The notes: a model not told the origin generated them from the letters alone. Shown: positions 16,370-25,321, counted from the stretch's first letter. The stretch: DNA of 56,920 nt from Fructobacillus sp. EFB-N1 (GCF_001038455.1 NZ_LDUY01000008.1:1-56920), one strand, 5' to 3'. Numbers and translations are program-made.

Positions 16370-17593
16370 TTACAGATTGATATTATTTTCTAATTGACTA
16401 GCAGCAAAGTCGAGATCTTCTTGTTGCGACAGTTCCGCTTTGGCGAAGTTCATAAACTTAGGGGCTACTGATTTAAAGTCTTGGTAATTTAATTCTTTCG
16501 TCATTTCAGTGACCAGTATGTTATCGAATTGGTTAGCTAATCCTTGATTAGCCTTGTTTGCTTCTGACGAGAGTGCTTGAGCTGTATCTTCATTTGACAA
16601 TACTTTTTCCAAAATATTTGGATCCAGATATAACATATCTGATTTAACTTCTTGTAAATAGCCAACGTTCAACGCAGTGTCATCAACAATTTCTTTTTTT
16701 AGTTGCTTGTAAGTGCTTTGATCTAAATTAACAGGAGATGGGTTAAGGGACTTATAACCCTTTTCGTTGTAGTCTTTTTGGTTATTACCAAAAAAATCAG
16801 AAACATCTTCAAAATCCTCTAATTCCATGTTCCGAACCATTTCAGTCACAAGAACATTATCAAATTCGTTTTGATGATTTTGAGACCCCTTTTGGGCTTC
16901 AGCAGTTAAAATACTGACAACACCTTCGTCAGCAAAAGTTTTAGCTAACAAATCGGGATCCAGATCAAGCATTTCTGATTTCACATTATTAGAGTAACTA
17001 GCTTCTAGTGCACCGCTTTCAAGTATTTCATCACGTTGCTTTTTCAGCAATGGTGTCATCATATTAAGCCCCTTTGTATCATTATTTGATGAATCAGCTT
17101 TGACTTCTTTTAGAATTTGATTTTTTTCTGGTGAATCAATATTTACATCTTCCAATAACCAATCAGCACCGGTATTATGAATAATCTCTATTTCCTCATT
17201 CGTTAATTTGGGGTCATCCTCCTGTGAACTTATGGAACCACCAAGATAATCCGTCATAAGTGCCATATCTTCTTCCATGTCGTCAATTATTTCTGGTTTT
17301 ATTTCATCACGTAAATAAACACCAAAGTAACTTTCTGGTTCATCAACACCTGAATTTTCTGGATAAACAAAGTCCATGTCTTTTAAAATGACACGCAAAC
17401 TTTCCGGCGAAGGTTTTTGAGAATTAAATCCATTTCTTTTTAAGTCGTCAACAATATTCATAGCTCCGGTTTTTTCTAGTTCTCGTTCGGCAGCACGAAT
17501 GACCTCTTTTACTACCAGAGTGTTATAAGTTTGTTCAGATCGTTGCCAAAGAGTTAAATATTCTTCTTTTAATGATTGCCATTCTTTCTTCAT
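16370..17593 (-). CDS. Acidic internal-repeat protein (407 aa) in operon with the ART
   Basis: Soluble acidic protein without signal or membrane helix. A unit of about 75-115 residues is repeated: residues about 187-262 contain EMLDLDPDLLAKTFADE and FDNVLVTEMVRNMELEDF. Residues about 300-373 contain DMLYLDPNILEKVLSNE and FDNILVTEMTKELNYQDF. A more divergent copy (YNTLVVKEVIRAAEREL) lies at 23-40. Such repeats suggest a modular scaffold or a polyvalent effector-type protein. It starts 14 nt after the ADP-ribosyltransferase-like gene, and both follow the promoter element at 18328-18364. Part of its 5' end is also found in the patchwork at 11221-11273. No family recognised. Confidence 0.7.
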   Translation of the reverse strand: MKKEWQSLKEEYLTLWQRSEQTYNTLVVKEVIRAAERELEKTGAMNIVDDLKRNGFNSQKPSPESLRVILKDMDFVYPENSGVDEPESYFGVYLRDEIKPEIIDDMEEDMALMTDYLGGSISSQEDDPKLTNEEIEIIHNTGADWLLEDVNIDSPEKNQILKEVKADSSNNDTKGLNMMTPLLKKQRDEILESGALEASYSNNVKSEMLDLDPDLLAKTFADEGVVSILTAEAQKGSQNHQNEFDNVLVTEMVRNMELEDFEDVSDFFGNNQKDYNEKGYKSLNPSPVNLDQSTYKQLKKEIVDDTALNVGYLQEVKSDMLYLDPNILEKVLSNEDTAQALSSEANKANQGLANQFDNILVTEMTKELNYQDFKSVAPKFMNFAKAELSQQEDLDFAASQLENNINL

Positions 17594-17607
17594 TGCTGAT
17601 TCCCTCC

Positions 17608-18291
17608 TTATTGGTGCAATTCAATTTCTGATAGAGTACTCAGATACTCGGCATCATCAGCTGTTAGCTCTGGTTGAATGGTTTGTTCTTGCACAGGTTG
17701 TGGCTCATGCACTGATTCTTTTTCAATAATTGAAAGATTATTAGGATCAAAAACTACTAAAGCTGGATGCCCCTCAGAATCGACCTGAGTCCAGTCGGGA
17801 GCGGATCCAATCATTGCTTGGCTCAATCCTCTTCCAACGGCTTCACTTTCATCAGAAGAATTTCGTAATTCGTTGATCACATCAAGATCGTTAGCTTCAT
17901 CTTCAAGTAAATTAAAAGCAATTTCTTGCGCAATCTCTTCATTTTCTTCGTTCCAACCAACTTCAAGATCAGGATTTCCGGAATAATCAACAAGTGTGTA
18001 TGGATATTCATCTTGTACTTCGGTGATTGACTTTAAGATTTGAACGACATCTTCCTGAGTCATTGTTATTTGTTCTGGATCAAGTTGACGCATATCGTTA
18101 ATCTTGGAAGTATCAACATGATAAACGAATCCTTGGCTTTCGTGACCTTTTCCGGTGCCAGCGTATGACCTTGCAACTTCTTTACTCTGAGTCAAATAAA
18201 TACCAAAGCCTTGTGAGTGGCCATTGGTGTCATACTGTTGGTGTTGAAATGAATCAAAATCGGTTGATGAACCGTGATACCAATTTGTCAT
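17608..18291 (-). CDS. ADP-ribosyltransferase-like protein (227 aa)
   Basis: The N-terminus contains WYHGSS (residues 4-9) and QGFGIYLTQSKEVARSYA (about 27-44). This resembles the H..Y pattern of NAD-binding ADP-ribosyltransferase folds found in phage and mobile-element polyvalent proteins. The remainder is acidic, with a DYSG-containing segment and an ALVVFDPNNLSII segment that would complete the fold. It has no secretion signal, so it acts inside the donor, or in the recipient if delivered. It is the first gene after the promoter element at 18328-18364 and is followed by the 407-aa repeat protein. The fold is my reading of motifs and is not verified; the third catalytic residue is unassigned. 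Confidence 0.6.
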   Translation of the reverse strand: MTNWYHGSSTDFDSFQHQQYDTNGHSQGFGIYLTQSKEVARSYAGTGKGHESQGFVYHVDTSKINDMRQLDPEQITMTQEDVVQILKSITEVQDEYPYTLVDYSGNPDLEVGWNEENEEIAQEIAFNLLEDEANDLDVINELRNSSDESEAVGRGLSQAMIGSAPDWTQVDSEGHPALVVFDPNNLSIIEKESVHEPQPVQEQTIQPELTADDAEYLSTLSEIELHQ

Positions 18292-18327
18292 TAGTATTCC
18301 TCCATGTCGGGAAGTTTCCCTACCCTG

Positions 18328-18364
18328 ACTATGGTTGATTTTTCAAATACAACAGATATTCCCT
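18328..18364 (-). promoter_or_regulatory. Transfer-operon promoter element, copy 5
   Basis: Minus strand AGGGAATATCTGT, 17 nt, CCATAGT: the most divergent left box, but with an exact CCATAGT and spacing. It lies between the terminator at 18377-18407 and the ART-like gene, 36 nt from its start codon. Confidence 0.65.
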
Positions 18365-18376
18365 ACTTTTTTGGTC

Positions 18377-18407
18377 AAAAAAAAAAGACCCGCTCATTGG
18401 CAGGTCT
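18377..18407 (-). terminator. Terminator of the VirB3-VirB8 operon
   Basis: AGACC / GGTCT stem with a GC-containing loop and ten T on the minus strand. It closes the operon that ends at 18479. Confidence 0.85.
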
Positions 18408-18439
18408 CTATTGTAGCTGGTTTACTTCATTAATATAAC

Positions 18440-18467
18440 TATAAATATAATTGCAATTATATTTATA
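18440..18467. repeat. 28-bp perfect AT-rich palindrome
   Basis: TATAAATATAATTG followed by its exact reverse complement. It lies between the end of the 201-aa gene and the terminator. It could be a protein-binding site related to the other TATA-rich dyads, including the pair at 48318-48351. Confidence 0.6.
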
Positions 18468-18478
18468 TATGATTATGT

Positions 18479-19084
18479 TTAATTCCCGGCCATTGTGGCA
18501 CTATTAGCTTCAAACTTTTCAGTACCAACAAAACGAACATCGGTTATCTTTTTCTGCGTCGTATCAAAAGTGACGTGATAATCTAAAATCGATTGACCAC
18601 TATTGAAGCCATTATATTTTGCATTCACCTTCACTTGGACAATCCCTTCTTGAAGGTCGGTATTGCTTGGGTTTTTGTCTGGGAAAAATAATACATTAGT
18701 AACATCTGATTGAAGGCCTGAAGTATCAATATAATGGTTCCCATCTACATAATCATTTGGAAATAGTTGTTGATTAGAGGTTATCTGACTAGTAGCATAC
18801 TTTTCACTTGCAGTAGCCCGTTGATTAAACGTATGAGAGTCATTAAAAGTATGATAAATGGTAAAAAAACTTGTGGCGACATTTTGAGCATCATTAAATT
18901 GCCATTGGTTATTAACAACCTTCAAAATTTGAGTCGTTTTTTGTTGTTTTTTCGTAATCCGTTGTTTCAAAGCTGTCTGTTGTTGAGCTAAGAACATATT
19001 AAGCAGGGCAAACATCACAATAATTAGGATTGCTATTACAAACAGAAAATGTTTTTTACTAAATCCTTTTATTTTTTGAATCAT
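18479..19084 (-). CDS. Membrane-anchored T4SS protein, VirB8/TcpC-like candidate (201 aa)
   Basis: One N-terminal membrane helix (residues about 12-33, HFLFVIAILIIVMFALLN), a basic coiled segment, then an extracellular alpha/beta domain. This topology is shared by VirB8-like and TcpC-like proteins of Gram-positive conjugation systems (NTF2-like fold). It overlaps the upstream gene by 4 nt, so the pair is translationally coupled. Last gene of the 24.4-18.5 kb operon. The assignment rests on topology and position, not on a diagnostic motif. Confidence 0.6.
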   Translation of the reverse strand: MIQKIKGFSKKHFLFVIAILIIVMFALLNMFLAQQQTALKQRITKKQQKTTQILKVVNNQWQFNDAQNVATSFFTIYHTFNDSHTFNQRATASEKYATSQITSNQQLFPNDYVDGNHYIDTSGLQSDVTNVLFFPDKNPSNTDLQEGIVQVKVNAKYNGFNSGQSILDYHVTFDTTQKKITDVRFVGTEKFEANSATMAGN

Positions 19085-19656
19085 GACTGCCCTCCACTAT
19101 TGTCACTATCCGTTCGATTAATTGCAGCCGAGACAATGGAATCTGACTGAGGATTATAAACGGCCTGGACAGTTTTTTGCTCATTATTAGGGCCATTTTG
19201 ATACTGAACGGTTAGCATCATTGAAACAAGGCCATCATGATAATTGGAACTGGAGTTAATCGATTGAATATCACTTCGATAACTTTTGCCTGAATCATTA
19301 TCGGTATTTGGGAACATAAATGGTAACACCGATTTCACAAGTGGTTCTAGATGGTTTTGAAGTGCTGTTTTGTTATCAATTTTTGAACCACCATAACTAG
19401 CCGCTAAGTAGATCATTTGATTGGCTAGTTGATTACCCCGACTAATTTGTTGATTGATTGTATCAACATATTTTTCTTTGGAAATTTGTTGATGAACTAC
19501 CGGTGTGGCACTTGCTTGCTTGCTCAAAGCAATTGTTTGCGACATGTTTTGACTTGTTTGAAAAATCAGAACACCGATAATTACTAAAAATGAAATAAAG
19601 GTGAGCCAGCCAACTTTTGACAAGTTTTTAAAGAAAAAACCAATGCGTTTTTTCAT
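19081..19656 (-). CDS. Membrane-anchored T4SS protein, VirB8/TcpC-like candidate (191 aa)
   Basis: Single N-terminal helix (WLTFISFLVIIGVLIF, residues about 17-32) followed by a secreted domain of about 140 residues with a beta-rich end (LTVQYQNG, VQAVYNPQSD). Topology parallels its downstream neighbour, and two adjacent genes of this type may form a heteromeric part of the channel. Good GGAGGGAAATGA leader. The upstream neighbour is the thioredoxin-like gene. Confidence 0.6.
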   Translation of the reverse strand: MKKRIGFFFKNLSKVGWLTFISFLVIIGVLIFQTSQNMSQTIALSKQASATPVVHQQISKEKYVDTINQQISRGNQLANQMIYLAASYGGSKIDNKTALQNHLEPLVKSVLPFMFPNTDNDSGKSYRSDIQSINSSSNYHDGLVSMMLTVQYQNGPNNEQKTVQAVYNPQSDSIVSAAINRTDSDNSGGQS

Positions 19657-19674
19657 TTCCCTCCTCCTTTGCTC

Positions 19675-20115
19675 TTAAGAATTCAAAATAGCCTTCAATT
19701 GTTGAACGTTGGTCCCTGTATAACGTCCTACCACAGTACCAGTCTTCAAATGCAAAATGGTTGGATAGCGCGAAATACCATAGTCGGTTAAAATATCTGG
19801 ATAACTATTTCCTTCACTGACCTTTTGATGCTCATTTGTAGATTCAATGACTAATACTGGCCTTTTTTGATTCTTAGAACTATCTAAAGCTGGAACAATC
19901 GTCTTAGAAGCTTGTTGACAATGCTGACAACCGGCTTTGTGAACAATAATTAAGGCATCTGGAGCAGATTTAACCGTTGCATATTCATTAGGTACTTGAC
20001 CGTTGGGTGTATCAGGATAAGTTTTAGGGGTGAAATACATAAAAGATAATGCAAGAATAAAAAGCCCAATGAGTCCAGTGAAAAATAAAAATGTTCTTTT
20101 TCGATTAGAAAGCAT
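19675..20115 (-). CDS. Membrane-anchored thioredoxin-like protein with CxxC (146 aa)
   Basis: N-terminal membrane helix (about residues 9-27) and an extracellular thioredoxin-fold domain with active-site motif GCQHCQQ (near residues 61-67) and a cis-proline-type YPTIL segment. It probably assists disulfide formation or reduction of secreted T4SS components, such as the neighbouring hydrolase. It lies between that hydrolase and the VirB8-like genes. Thioredoxin-like proteins are known in Gram-positive transfer operons, such as TraF-type genes. Good GGAGCGACTT leader. Confidence 0.8.
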   Translation of the reverse strand: MLSNRKRTFLFFTGLIGLFILALSFMYFTPKTYPDTPNGQVPNEYATVKSAPDALIIVHKAGCQHCQQASKTIVPALDSSKNQKRPVLVIESTNEHQKVSEGNSYPDILTDYGISRYPTILHLKTGTVVGRYTGTNVQQLKAILNS

Positions 20116-20126
20116 AAGTCGCTCCT

Positions 20127-21500
20127 TTAATTTGTATTAGAATCTTGACCAGCGGCCATGAAGAATTTTGTAAATCCTGAGCCAATGACTCGATCATCAT
20201 TATCATGACTCGATTTATTGATATCAGGAAGAACAGAAGATGGTAATGGTAAATAATCAGCTGGTGACAAAATTGGTTGATTCCAGCTAGGTGTTTGAGT
20301 ATCGCCACCGAAACCGGAGTCTTTTTTTGATAAACCAAAATGGACGTGGGCTGCTTTTATATTTTTGGGTTCAACATCACCACCATATCCCTGATACGTA
20401 ATATGATCGCCACGTTTTACTTGGTCACCAACATGAACAGGCGGTTCTTTCATGGCATGGCCATAATAGGCGAAATTATTATCAGTTTGTTTGATGATGA
20501 CTACAAATTCATCTTTATTATGATTAACTGCTACCACTTTTCCATCATGAACAGCATATACCCACGAATTCTTATTACCATTTTTAACATCATCTTCGGT
20601 TAGGTTTTGATTTTGAAAATCTACCCCGTTATGATCATGTTTTGTTGAAAGTTCGCTATAAGATGGATAGGTACCAGTTCCAAGACTATATGAGCCCTTT
20701 ACTGGAAGACTATATCCTTTGGAGTTAGCTGGATTTGTGCCACTATCACCACAGTTATCAGCCAGTTCAACATGCTGACCATTTGTCTCAGCCTTTTGTC
20801 CGGCAGTCGCTGCATCACGAGCACCCAAAATAGCCGTATTAGCTTGAATAGAAGATCCGCCAAACTTTTGATAATACATTTTGGCAGAACTAGTAATGTC
20901 TTCAGTTTTCTCAGCTGCAGATCCTGGGGCACCTGGCATTTCATAATTTCTTGACCAATCGATAGCGGCTTGAGCAGGATCAGTCGCCTTCCCTACTTTT
21001 TGAGCAACGTCTGAATAGGTATTATGAAGTTCCCATGAAACCAATTTCAATTCATTATCCAAAGTTAATGTACTTTTATCATTAGCCCTAATCGAGCCTT
21101 CGCGAGTGATTCGACCGCCATTACGATTGTTTGAGAAACCGGACCATTGAAAGATGCCGGCAACACCAGAACCAGCAGGGCCAGTTACAGCAGGATCTAA
21201 CGTTTTATCTTCTCGACCAGCTGCGTTGCCCAAAGCGCCGGCGGCACCAGCACCGGAGAACCCCTCGGCATGAACTAAGTGATTAAAAATGATTTGAGCG
21301 TTTTGCTCTGTATCACCGCTTGTATCGGTTTGAACAACGTGTTGAGTGCCGGTATCACAACTATCATCTTCAGTTATCGAAACAAAAAGAAAAATGATTA
21401 GGCCCACACCTAAAAGTAAGAATTCGGCAATTAAAAAATAAGGACGTAGAATTTTTTTTAAAGAAAAAATTCGACCGTGAGATGATTTTTGAGTAAACAT
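20127..21500 (-). CDS. Bifunctional peptidoglycan hydrolase of the T4SS: lysozyme-like plus M23 peptidase (457 aa)
   Basis: VirB1/TrsG/PrgK-type wall-opening enzyme. A hydrophobic anchor lies at residues about 22-42. A phage-tail-lysozyme-like domain covers about 70-200 (FSGAGAAGALGNAAGRE and GVAGIFQWSGFSNNR). A LytM/M23 domain covers about 270-400, with zinc-ligand motifs HDHNGVDFQ and HVHFGLS. The C-terminus is hydrophilic. It follows the VirB4 gene with adjoining coordinates (21500/21501), so the two are coupled. Local opening of the murein for channel assembly is the accepted role of this family in Gram-positive conjugation. Confidence 0.9.
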   Translation of the reverse strand: MFTQKSSHGRIFSLKKILRPYFLIAEFLLLGVGLIIFLFVSITEDDSCDTGTQHVVQTDTSGDTEQNAQIIFNHLVHAEGFSGAGAAGALGNAAGREDKTLDPAVTGPAGSGVAGIFQWSGFSNNRNGGRITREGSIRANDKSTLTLDNELKLVSWELHNTYSDVAQKVGKATDPAQAAIDWSRNYEMPGAPGSAAEKTEDITSSAKMYYQKFGGSSIQANTAILGARDAATAGQKAETNGQHVELADNCGDSGTNPANSKGYSLPVKGSYSLGTGTYPSYSELSTKHDHNGVDFQNQNLTEDDVKNGNKNSWVYAVHDGKVVAVNHNKDEFVVIIKQTDNNFAYYGHAMKEPPVHVGDQVKRGDHITYQGYGGDVEPKNIKAAHVHFGLSKKDSGFGGDTQTPSWNQPILSPADYLPLPSSVLPDINKSSHDNDDRVIGSGFTKFFMAAGQDSNTN

Positions 21501-23444
21501 TTAATCACCTCCTTGAAACCTTTTTAATTGCGAATCGGTTGGTGAAACGTATACCTGGATATTAAGATCACCATCAATATTTAAAAGTGTACGTCGTGCT
21601 TTTAAGCGCGTAATTGATTTCAGCTCTGATGAAGTAATTGAATTTCCTAATATTTGATCTAAAGTATCAAGGTTACTATCGGGTAAGTGGAAGAAAAAAC
21701 GATATTGCAGTAAATCCATCATTTTCTTGATGTTTTTGTAGTATTCTTTGGCTTTGGCATCTGTTGTATTAGTATTAGTGACACCTAGGTCTTCAATCGT
21801 TGGCATAGCAAGCATGAGGCCTGCATAGTTTTTGCGCATCTGTTCCATCAAAGACACGATGTAATTCAAGTTATAGGCATTATCCATTTGGACATAATTT
21901 TGAGCCTCATCCAAAACAATCACAGAATGAGGAACTTGATCATAAGGTATATTTTCGTTTTGACGGCGAAGTCGCCAACGTTTTCCATTATTAATGATAT
22001 TTTGTTGTTCAATCGTCAAGGCCACATAGGTCATTGCATTAAAAATATCTTTAGTGGTTAATAGACTAGAGACATCGTATCGAACAAATTGTTCCTGACT
22101 TAAGTCGGGAAACGTTGTTGTGCCATTAAAGACAGCTCCATGTTTAGATGCCATGACTTCGAAAGTGGCGATAATACGGTGCAAGCTGGCAGCCGAAAAG
22201 AGATTGTCAGCGGCATCACGGCCGTTTAAAGCTCGGTTTTTTGCTCGAAGGAACGGAATAAATTGGTTCAGCGTTGGGTACTCACTGTCGGGAATAAAGA
22301 TATTGATCTGTGAGGTATCTCTCATTGGATTAGCTGTCCACATACCACGATCAATATAAAATTCAGTAATTAGAGAATTTAAAGCAATACGATCTTCAGC
22401 CAGCATTTCCTGGGTTAGGTTTTGGGACATAAAACCGTAGATTGCCAATAACTTTTCAATGTGTTGGTTAAAAGAACCAACCACGTCTACATTCTCACCC
22501 GTGGAATCCGTGACTGTCTTATAAATTTGAAAAGGATTGATTAAACCATCTTCTCCATTTAATTTCACCGAAATGCCATCAGTGTATTTAGTAATTCCTG
22601 CATATTCACCAGATGGATCCATTATAGCCATCCGATGCCCGCGCTTAAAACCATCTTCAACCAACATTTTTTGCAATGTTGACTTCCCATAGCCTGCTGA
22701 ACCAAAAAAGCCCATAAACGGACGAGTACGATTTTGTCCATCTCGCAAATAAGGATTAAAAATAACGGTACCACCGGTTGATGTGGTACCAATAACCGTT
22801 CCATAAGCGTCATCTTGTTTAGATGAATCTTGCCAATAAGCACCGCCTAAATCAGCAGAAGACATGGATAGGCCTTCTTGGCGTTCCGTTAAGAGTTCTA
22901 ACTGCTTACTAGCTGGGGTCCACATTGAGCGCCATTCATCAAATTGAAATTCGCGTAGTGTAGCAAACTTAAAGTCTGTAAATTTTGCTTTAATATCTTT
23001 GACATTTTGACGCAACGCGCGTTTGTTGGCGGCATAAACTAATAAACGAATATAGACTCGCATTGGTTTTTGATCCGCCTTATTGACATTAAATGCTAAT
23101 CGAGCAAACTCATCACCGCTGTCTGTGAAGGCATCGGTCAGTCCACCTTTAGAAGTGTCCTCAAGGTTGGAATCTGCACGATTTAAGCGTTCATTAAAAC
23201 TCTTCTTATCTTCGACACTGGTTGACAACATAAAAATTGTATTTGGCAATGTGGCGAGTTGAGAAAGCCAGTGGTTAGGTAATTCTAGAGCTTTGACTTC
23301 ATGGACATACATAAATTGCGCATAGCCATTGGACAGCTTGATATAATCACTAAAAATATCAATGCCACCATGAGGTTGTGTATTCAATAGCGTTTGAAAA
23401 TCATATTCGTTGGCCACCATTGGCCCTTCGTAAAGTTTTCTCAT
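21501..23444 (-). CDS. VirB4-type conjugation ATPase (647 aa)
   Basis: Walker A GSAGYGKST near residues 248-256, Walker B SVIVLDEAQNY, and further ATPase motifs (RMAIMDPSGEYAGI). It powers assembly or substrate transfer at the inner face of the membrane. The ATG at 23444 lies one base after the stop of the preceding gene, so translation is probably coupled; an upstream TTG three codons earlier has no better signal. Together with the preceding 220-aa protein it corresponds to the TrsD-TrsE (TraD-TraE) pair of pSK41/pIP501-type systems, where the VirB4 protein is also about 650 aa. Confidence 0.95.
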   Translation of the reverse strand: MRKLYEGPMVANEYDFQTLLNTQPHGGIDIFSDYIKLSNGYAQFMYVHEVKALELPNHWLSQLATLPNTIFMLSTSVEDKKSFNERLNRADSNLEDTSKGGLTDAFTDSGDEFARLAFNVNKADQKPMRVYIRLLVYAANKRALRQNVKDIKAKFTDFKFATLREFQFDEWRSMWTPASKQLELLTERQEGLSMSSADLGGAYWQDSSKQDDAYGTVIGTTSTGGTVIFNPYLRDGQNRTRPFMGFFGSAGYGKSTLQKMLVEDGFKRGHRMAIMDPSGEYAGITKYTDGISVKLNGEDGLINPFQIYKTVTDSTGENVDVVGSFNQHIEKLLAIYGFMSQNLTQEMLAEDRIALNSLITEFYIDRGMWTANPMRDTSQINIFIPDSEYPTLNQFIPFLRAKNRALNGRDAADNLFSAASLHRIIATFEVMASKHGAVFNGTTTFPDLSQEQFVRYDVSSLLTTKDIFNAMTYVALTIEQQNIINNGKRWRLRRQNENIPYDQVPHSVIVLDEAQNYVQMDNAYNLNYIVSLMEQMRKNYAGLMLAMPTIEDLGVTNTNTTDAKAKEYYKNIKKMMDLLQYRFFFHLPDSNLDTLDQILGNSITSSELKSITRLKARRTLLNIDGDLNIQVYVSPTDSQLKRFQGGD

Positions 23445-23445
23445 T

Positions 23446-24108
23446 TTAATCAATATAGGAAGCTGGATTATTTAAAGCGTATAACCGTTCCTCTTTCTCC
23501 TTTCGTGTCATTTCTCGGAACCGAAACGGAGCATTATCCCCCGAAGATAAATTCCGTAGCAATATCATTTTGTTCTCCAATTGCCCTTTATTTTTCGCGA
23601 AAACCGCCATTAAAAATTCACGCGACCAAAAATTATTTTCAACAAAAATTAATCGATTAATTTCACCATTAACCATTTTTAAACGCTGATTTAATTGGTG
23701 TTTCCGACGAGGATTCGTTTCATTTTTAATTTCTTCTTCAAGTAACTCTTTATTGGTTTGCCAAGCCCGTTGTTGCTTGTGCGTATTTACTTTAAAGCTG
23801 TACCCAAAAAAACTAATATTCGTTCCGGCGTTTTGAGCTCGAAAGAATTCTCCTGCTTCATTAACCAGAACACGACTTTGTTCCCCTGTTAAATCAGCAA
23901 TTGACATGCCTCGCACTAAAACTAGTTCTGCATATGTACCGTCTTTCAAAGCAATATAATTATGAACGTCATGCGTTAAGCCCTTATACCCTAAGAAAAC
24001 AACCATATTATCCATTTTGTTTTGTAATTTTGGATCATAAAAATCAAATTTCTCTGGTTCATATACTGCATTATTAATTTTTTGTACATGTTCATTTACT
24101 AGTGGCAT
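23446..24108 (-). CDS. TrsD/TraD-like T4SS protein preceding VirB4 (220 aa)
   Basis: Soluble protein whose middle part (EQSRVLVNEAGEFFR, NISFFGYSFKVNTHKQQ, ENNFWSREFLMAVFAKN) resembles the N-terminal region of larger VirB4 proteins. In pSK41- and pIP501-like systems this part is a separate gene (TrsD/TraD) directly before the ATPase gene, as here. It starts 2 nt after the VirB3-like gene ends. It may act as a partner or detached domain of the ATPase. The order VirB3-like, TrsD-like, VirB4, hydrolase supports the reading. Confidence 0.75.
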   Translation of the reverse strand: MPLVNEHVQKINNAVYEPEKFDFYDPKLQNKMDNMVVFLGYKGLTHDVHNYIALKDGTYAELVLVRGMSIADLTGEQSRVLVNEAGEFFRAQNAGTNISFFGYSFKVNTHKQQRAWQTNKELLEEEIKNETNPRRKHQLNQRLKMVNGEINRLIFVENNFWSREFLMAVFAKNKGQLENKMILLRNLSSGDNAPFRFREMTRKEKEERLYALNNPASYID

Positions 24109-24110
24109 AA

Positions 24111-24440
24111 TTACTTCTCCAAATCTTCAAGTTTAAATGCACGATAATGCTTTTTTCTTTTATGACGATTGGCATCAAATTGCCAAATCATAAATAGCTC
24201 ATAGTTTCGTCTTTCTGGATTATCTGCTGGCCGTAAAAGTAAATAAAAAGTAAAAACAGCTAAAATCAAGATTGCTAACACAGCCAATGGCATTTGATCA
24301 GCTGGGAAGAATCTGAAAAGAAAGAAACCTATAATGAGCGATCCTCCAGCAACTGAAACGTCTTTAAAAGTGATTTTGCTTTTTCCAAAGGTAATCTGCT
24401 TTCGGACTTTTGAAGCGACACTCCAATTATTATTTGCCAT
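24111..24440 (-). CDS. VirB3/TrsC-like membrane protein (109 aa)
   Basis: Small protein with two adjacent membrane helices at about residues 27-65 (VAGGSLIIGFFLFRFF and LAVLAILILAVFTFYLLL) and a basic, aromatic C-terminus. This is typical of VirB3/PrgI/TcpE-type proteins encoded just before the VirB4 module. I prefer the ATG at 24440, 8 nt after GAGG; a GTG three codons upstream overlaps the ribosome binding site. First gene of the operon under the element at 24471-24507. Confidence 0.8.
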   Translation of the reverse strand: MANNNWSVASKVRKQITFGKSKITFKDVSVAGGSLIIGFFLFRFFPADQMPLAVLAILILAVFTFYLLLRPADNPERRNYELFMIWQFDANRHKRKKHYRAFKLEDLEK

Positions 24441-24470
24441 ATCCAACACCTCACTTTGTTTTCTATTATG

Positions 24471-24507
24471 ACTATGGTTGTTTTTTTGCCCTGTACTGAT
24501 GTACCTT
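24471..24507 (-). promoter_or_regulatory. Transfer-operon promoter element, copy 6
   Basis: Minus strand AAGGTACATCAGT, 17 nt, CCATAGT, 30 nt before the VirB3-like start and directly after the terminator at 24535-24556. Drives the VirB3/TrsD/VirB4/hydrolase/Trx/VirB8-like operon. Confidence 0.75.
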
Positions 24508-24534
24508 AATTACAAATTTTTGGTCACAAAAAAA

Positions 24535-24556
24535 GGAACAGGTCTTCTCCTGTTCC
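24535..24556 (-). terminator. Terminator after the 217-aa gene
   Basis: Perfect GGAACAGG / CCTGTTCC stem with a T-run on the minus strand. Confidence 0.9.
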
Positions 24557-24578
24557 CCTTTTTAATATATAAATTTAA

Positions 24579-25232
24579 TCAACTATTATTGTCTTGTTTA
24601 AAAATGAATGTGTTTCGATCTTTATAGCCATTAACGTAGTAATCGGCAGTTAAATCAAATAAAAAGCTATCTTTGTCATGACCATTCCCGCTATCTTGGC
24701 TTAAATCACCAATTCCAAAGCCACTGTCGACATTGTCAGTATCAGATGATTCCCCGGTCCACCCTTTATTCACACCAATCATAACATCTTTAGGGGCCTT
24801 CATTGTAGAAATATAACCAGAATATGTGTCACTAGTCACGTTACTTAAATCCGGGTAAAGTGTTTTATCTCGAATCGTACTCTTCAAACCAAAAGTAGTT
24901 GGTCGAACATTGCCGGCCGTCACTACAGTTGGTGAAGAATTTGGATTCTCCTTTTCTAGTTCTAAAATTACTTTTTTAGTATTTTCACTGATGGTTTTTC
25001 GACTAGGGTCATTTGTAAACAAAACAAGAACATTATTAGTTTTAGCTGCTTTTTTAACATCTTCGATGGTCCCAATTTTAAATTGGTTCTTTTTCCATGA
25101 ATTGATATTTGATGAAGAATAGTCAGTTTTTTGCATGTTCTTCGAATTGTGGTATTGCATATATGAAGCGCCGCCAATCACAATAATGACAGCGACGAGC
25201 ACAATCCATAATATACTTTTCGTTTTCAACAT
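24579..25232 (-). CDS. Membrane-anchored protein with a possible degenerate thioredoxin fold (217 aa)
   Basis: N-terminal membrane helix (SILWIVLVAVIIVIGGASY, residues about 5-23). The extracellular part begins with a pattern like a thioredoxin domain (VLVLFTNDPSRKTISENTKKVILEL) but without the CxxC pair. The remainder is Asp/Ser-rich. A terminator separates it from the VirB6-like gene upstream. An extended -10 sequence (TGCTATATT) lies about 36 nt before the start, so it may have its own constitutive promoter or receive read-through. No family recognised with confidence. Confidence 0.55.
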   Translation of the reverse strand: MLKTKSILWIVLVAVIIVIGGASYMQYHNSKNMQKTDYSSSNINSWKKNQFKIGTIEDVKKAAKTNNVLVLFTNDPSRKTISENTKKVILELEKENPNSSPTVVTAGNVRPTTFGLKSTIRDKTLYPDLSNVTSDTYSGYISTMKAPKDVMIGVNKGWTGESSDTDNVDSGFGIGDLSQDSGNGHDKDSFLFDLTADYYVNGYKDRNTFIFKQDNNS

Positions 25233-25297
25233 AACTCATTTCCGCCTTCTACTTAGTTAATCAAAATATAGCATGACTGCGGTTTAAAAGCAAAAAA

Positions 25298-25321
25298 GTC
25301 AAGCCTTTTTAAGGGCTTGAC
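25298..25321 (-). terminator. Terminator after the VirB6-like gene
   Basis: GTCAAGCC / GGCTTGAC stem and six T on the minus strand. Confidence 0.85.

Noticed and set aside
23444-24108. VirB4 split by a recent frameshift
   Set aside because: A separate small protein before a VirB4 of about 650 aa is the normal state in pSK41/pIP501-type systems (TrsD-TrsE), and both genes have intact ends.
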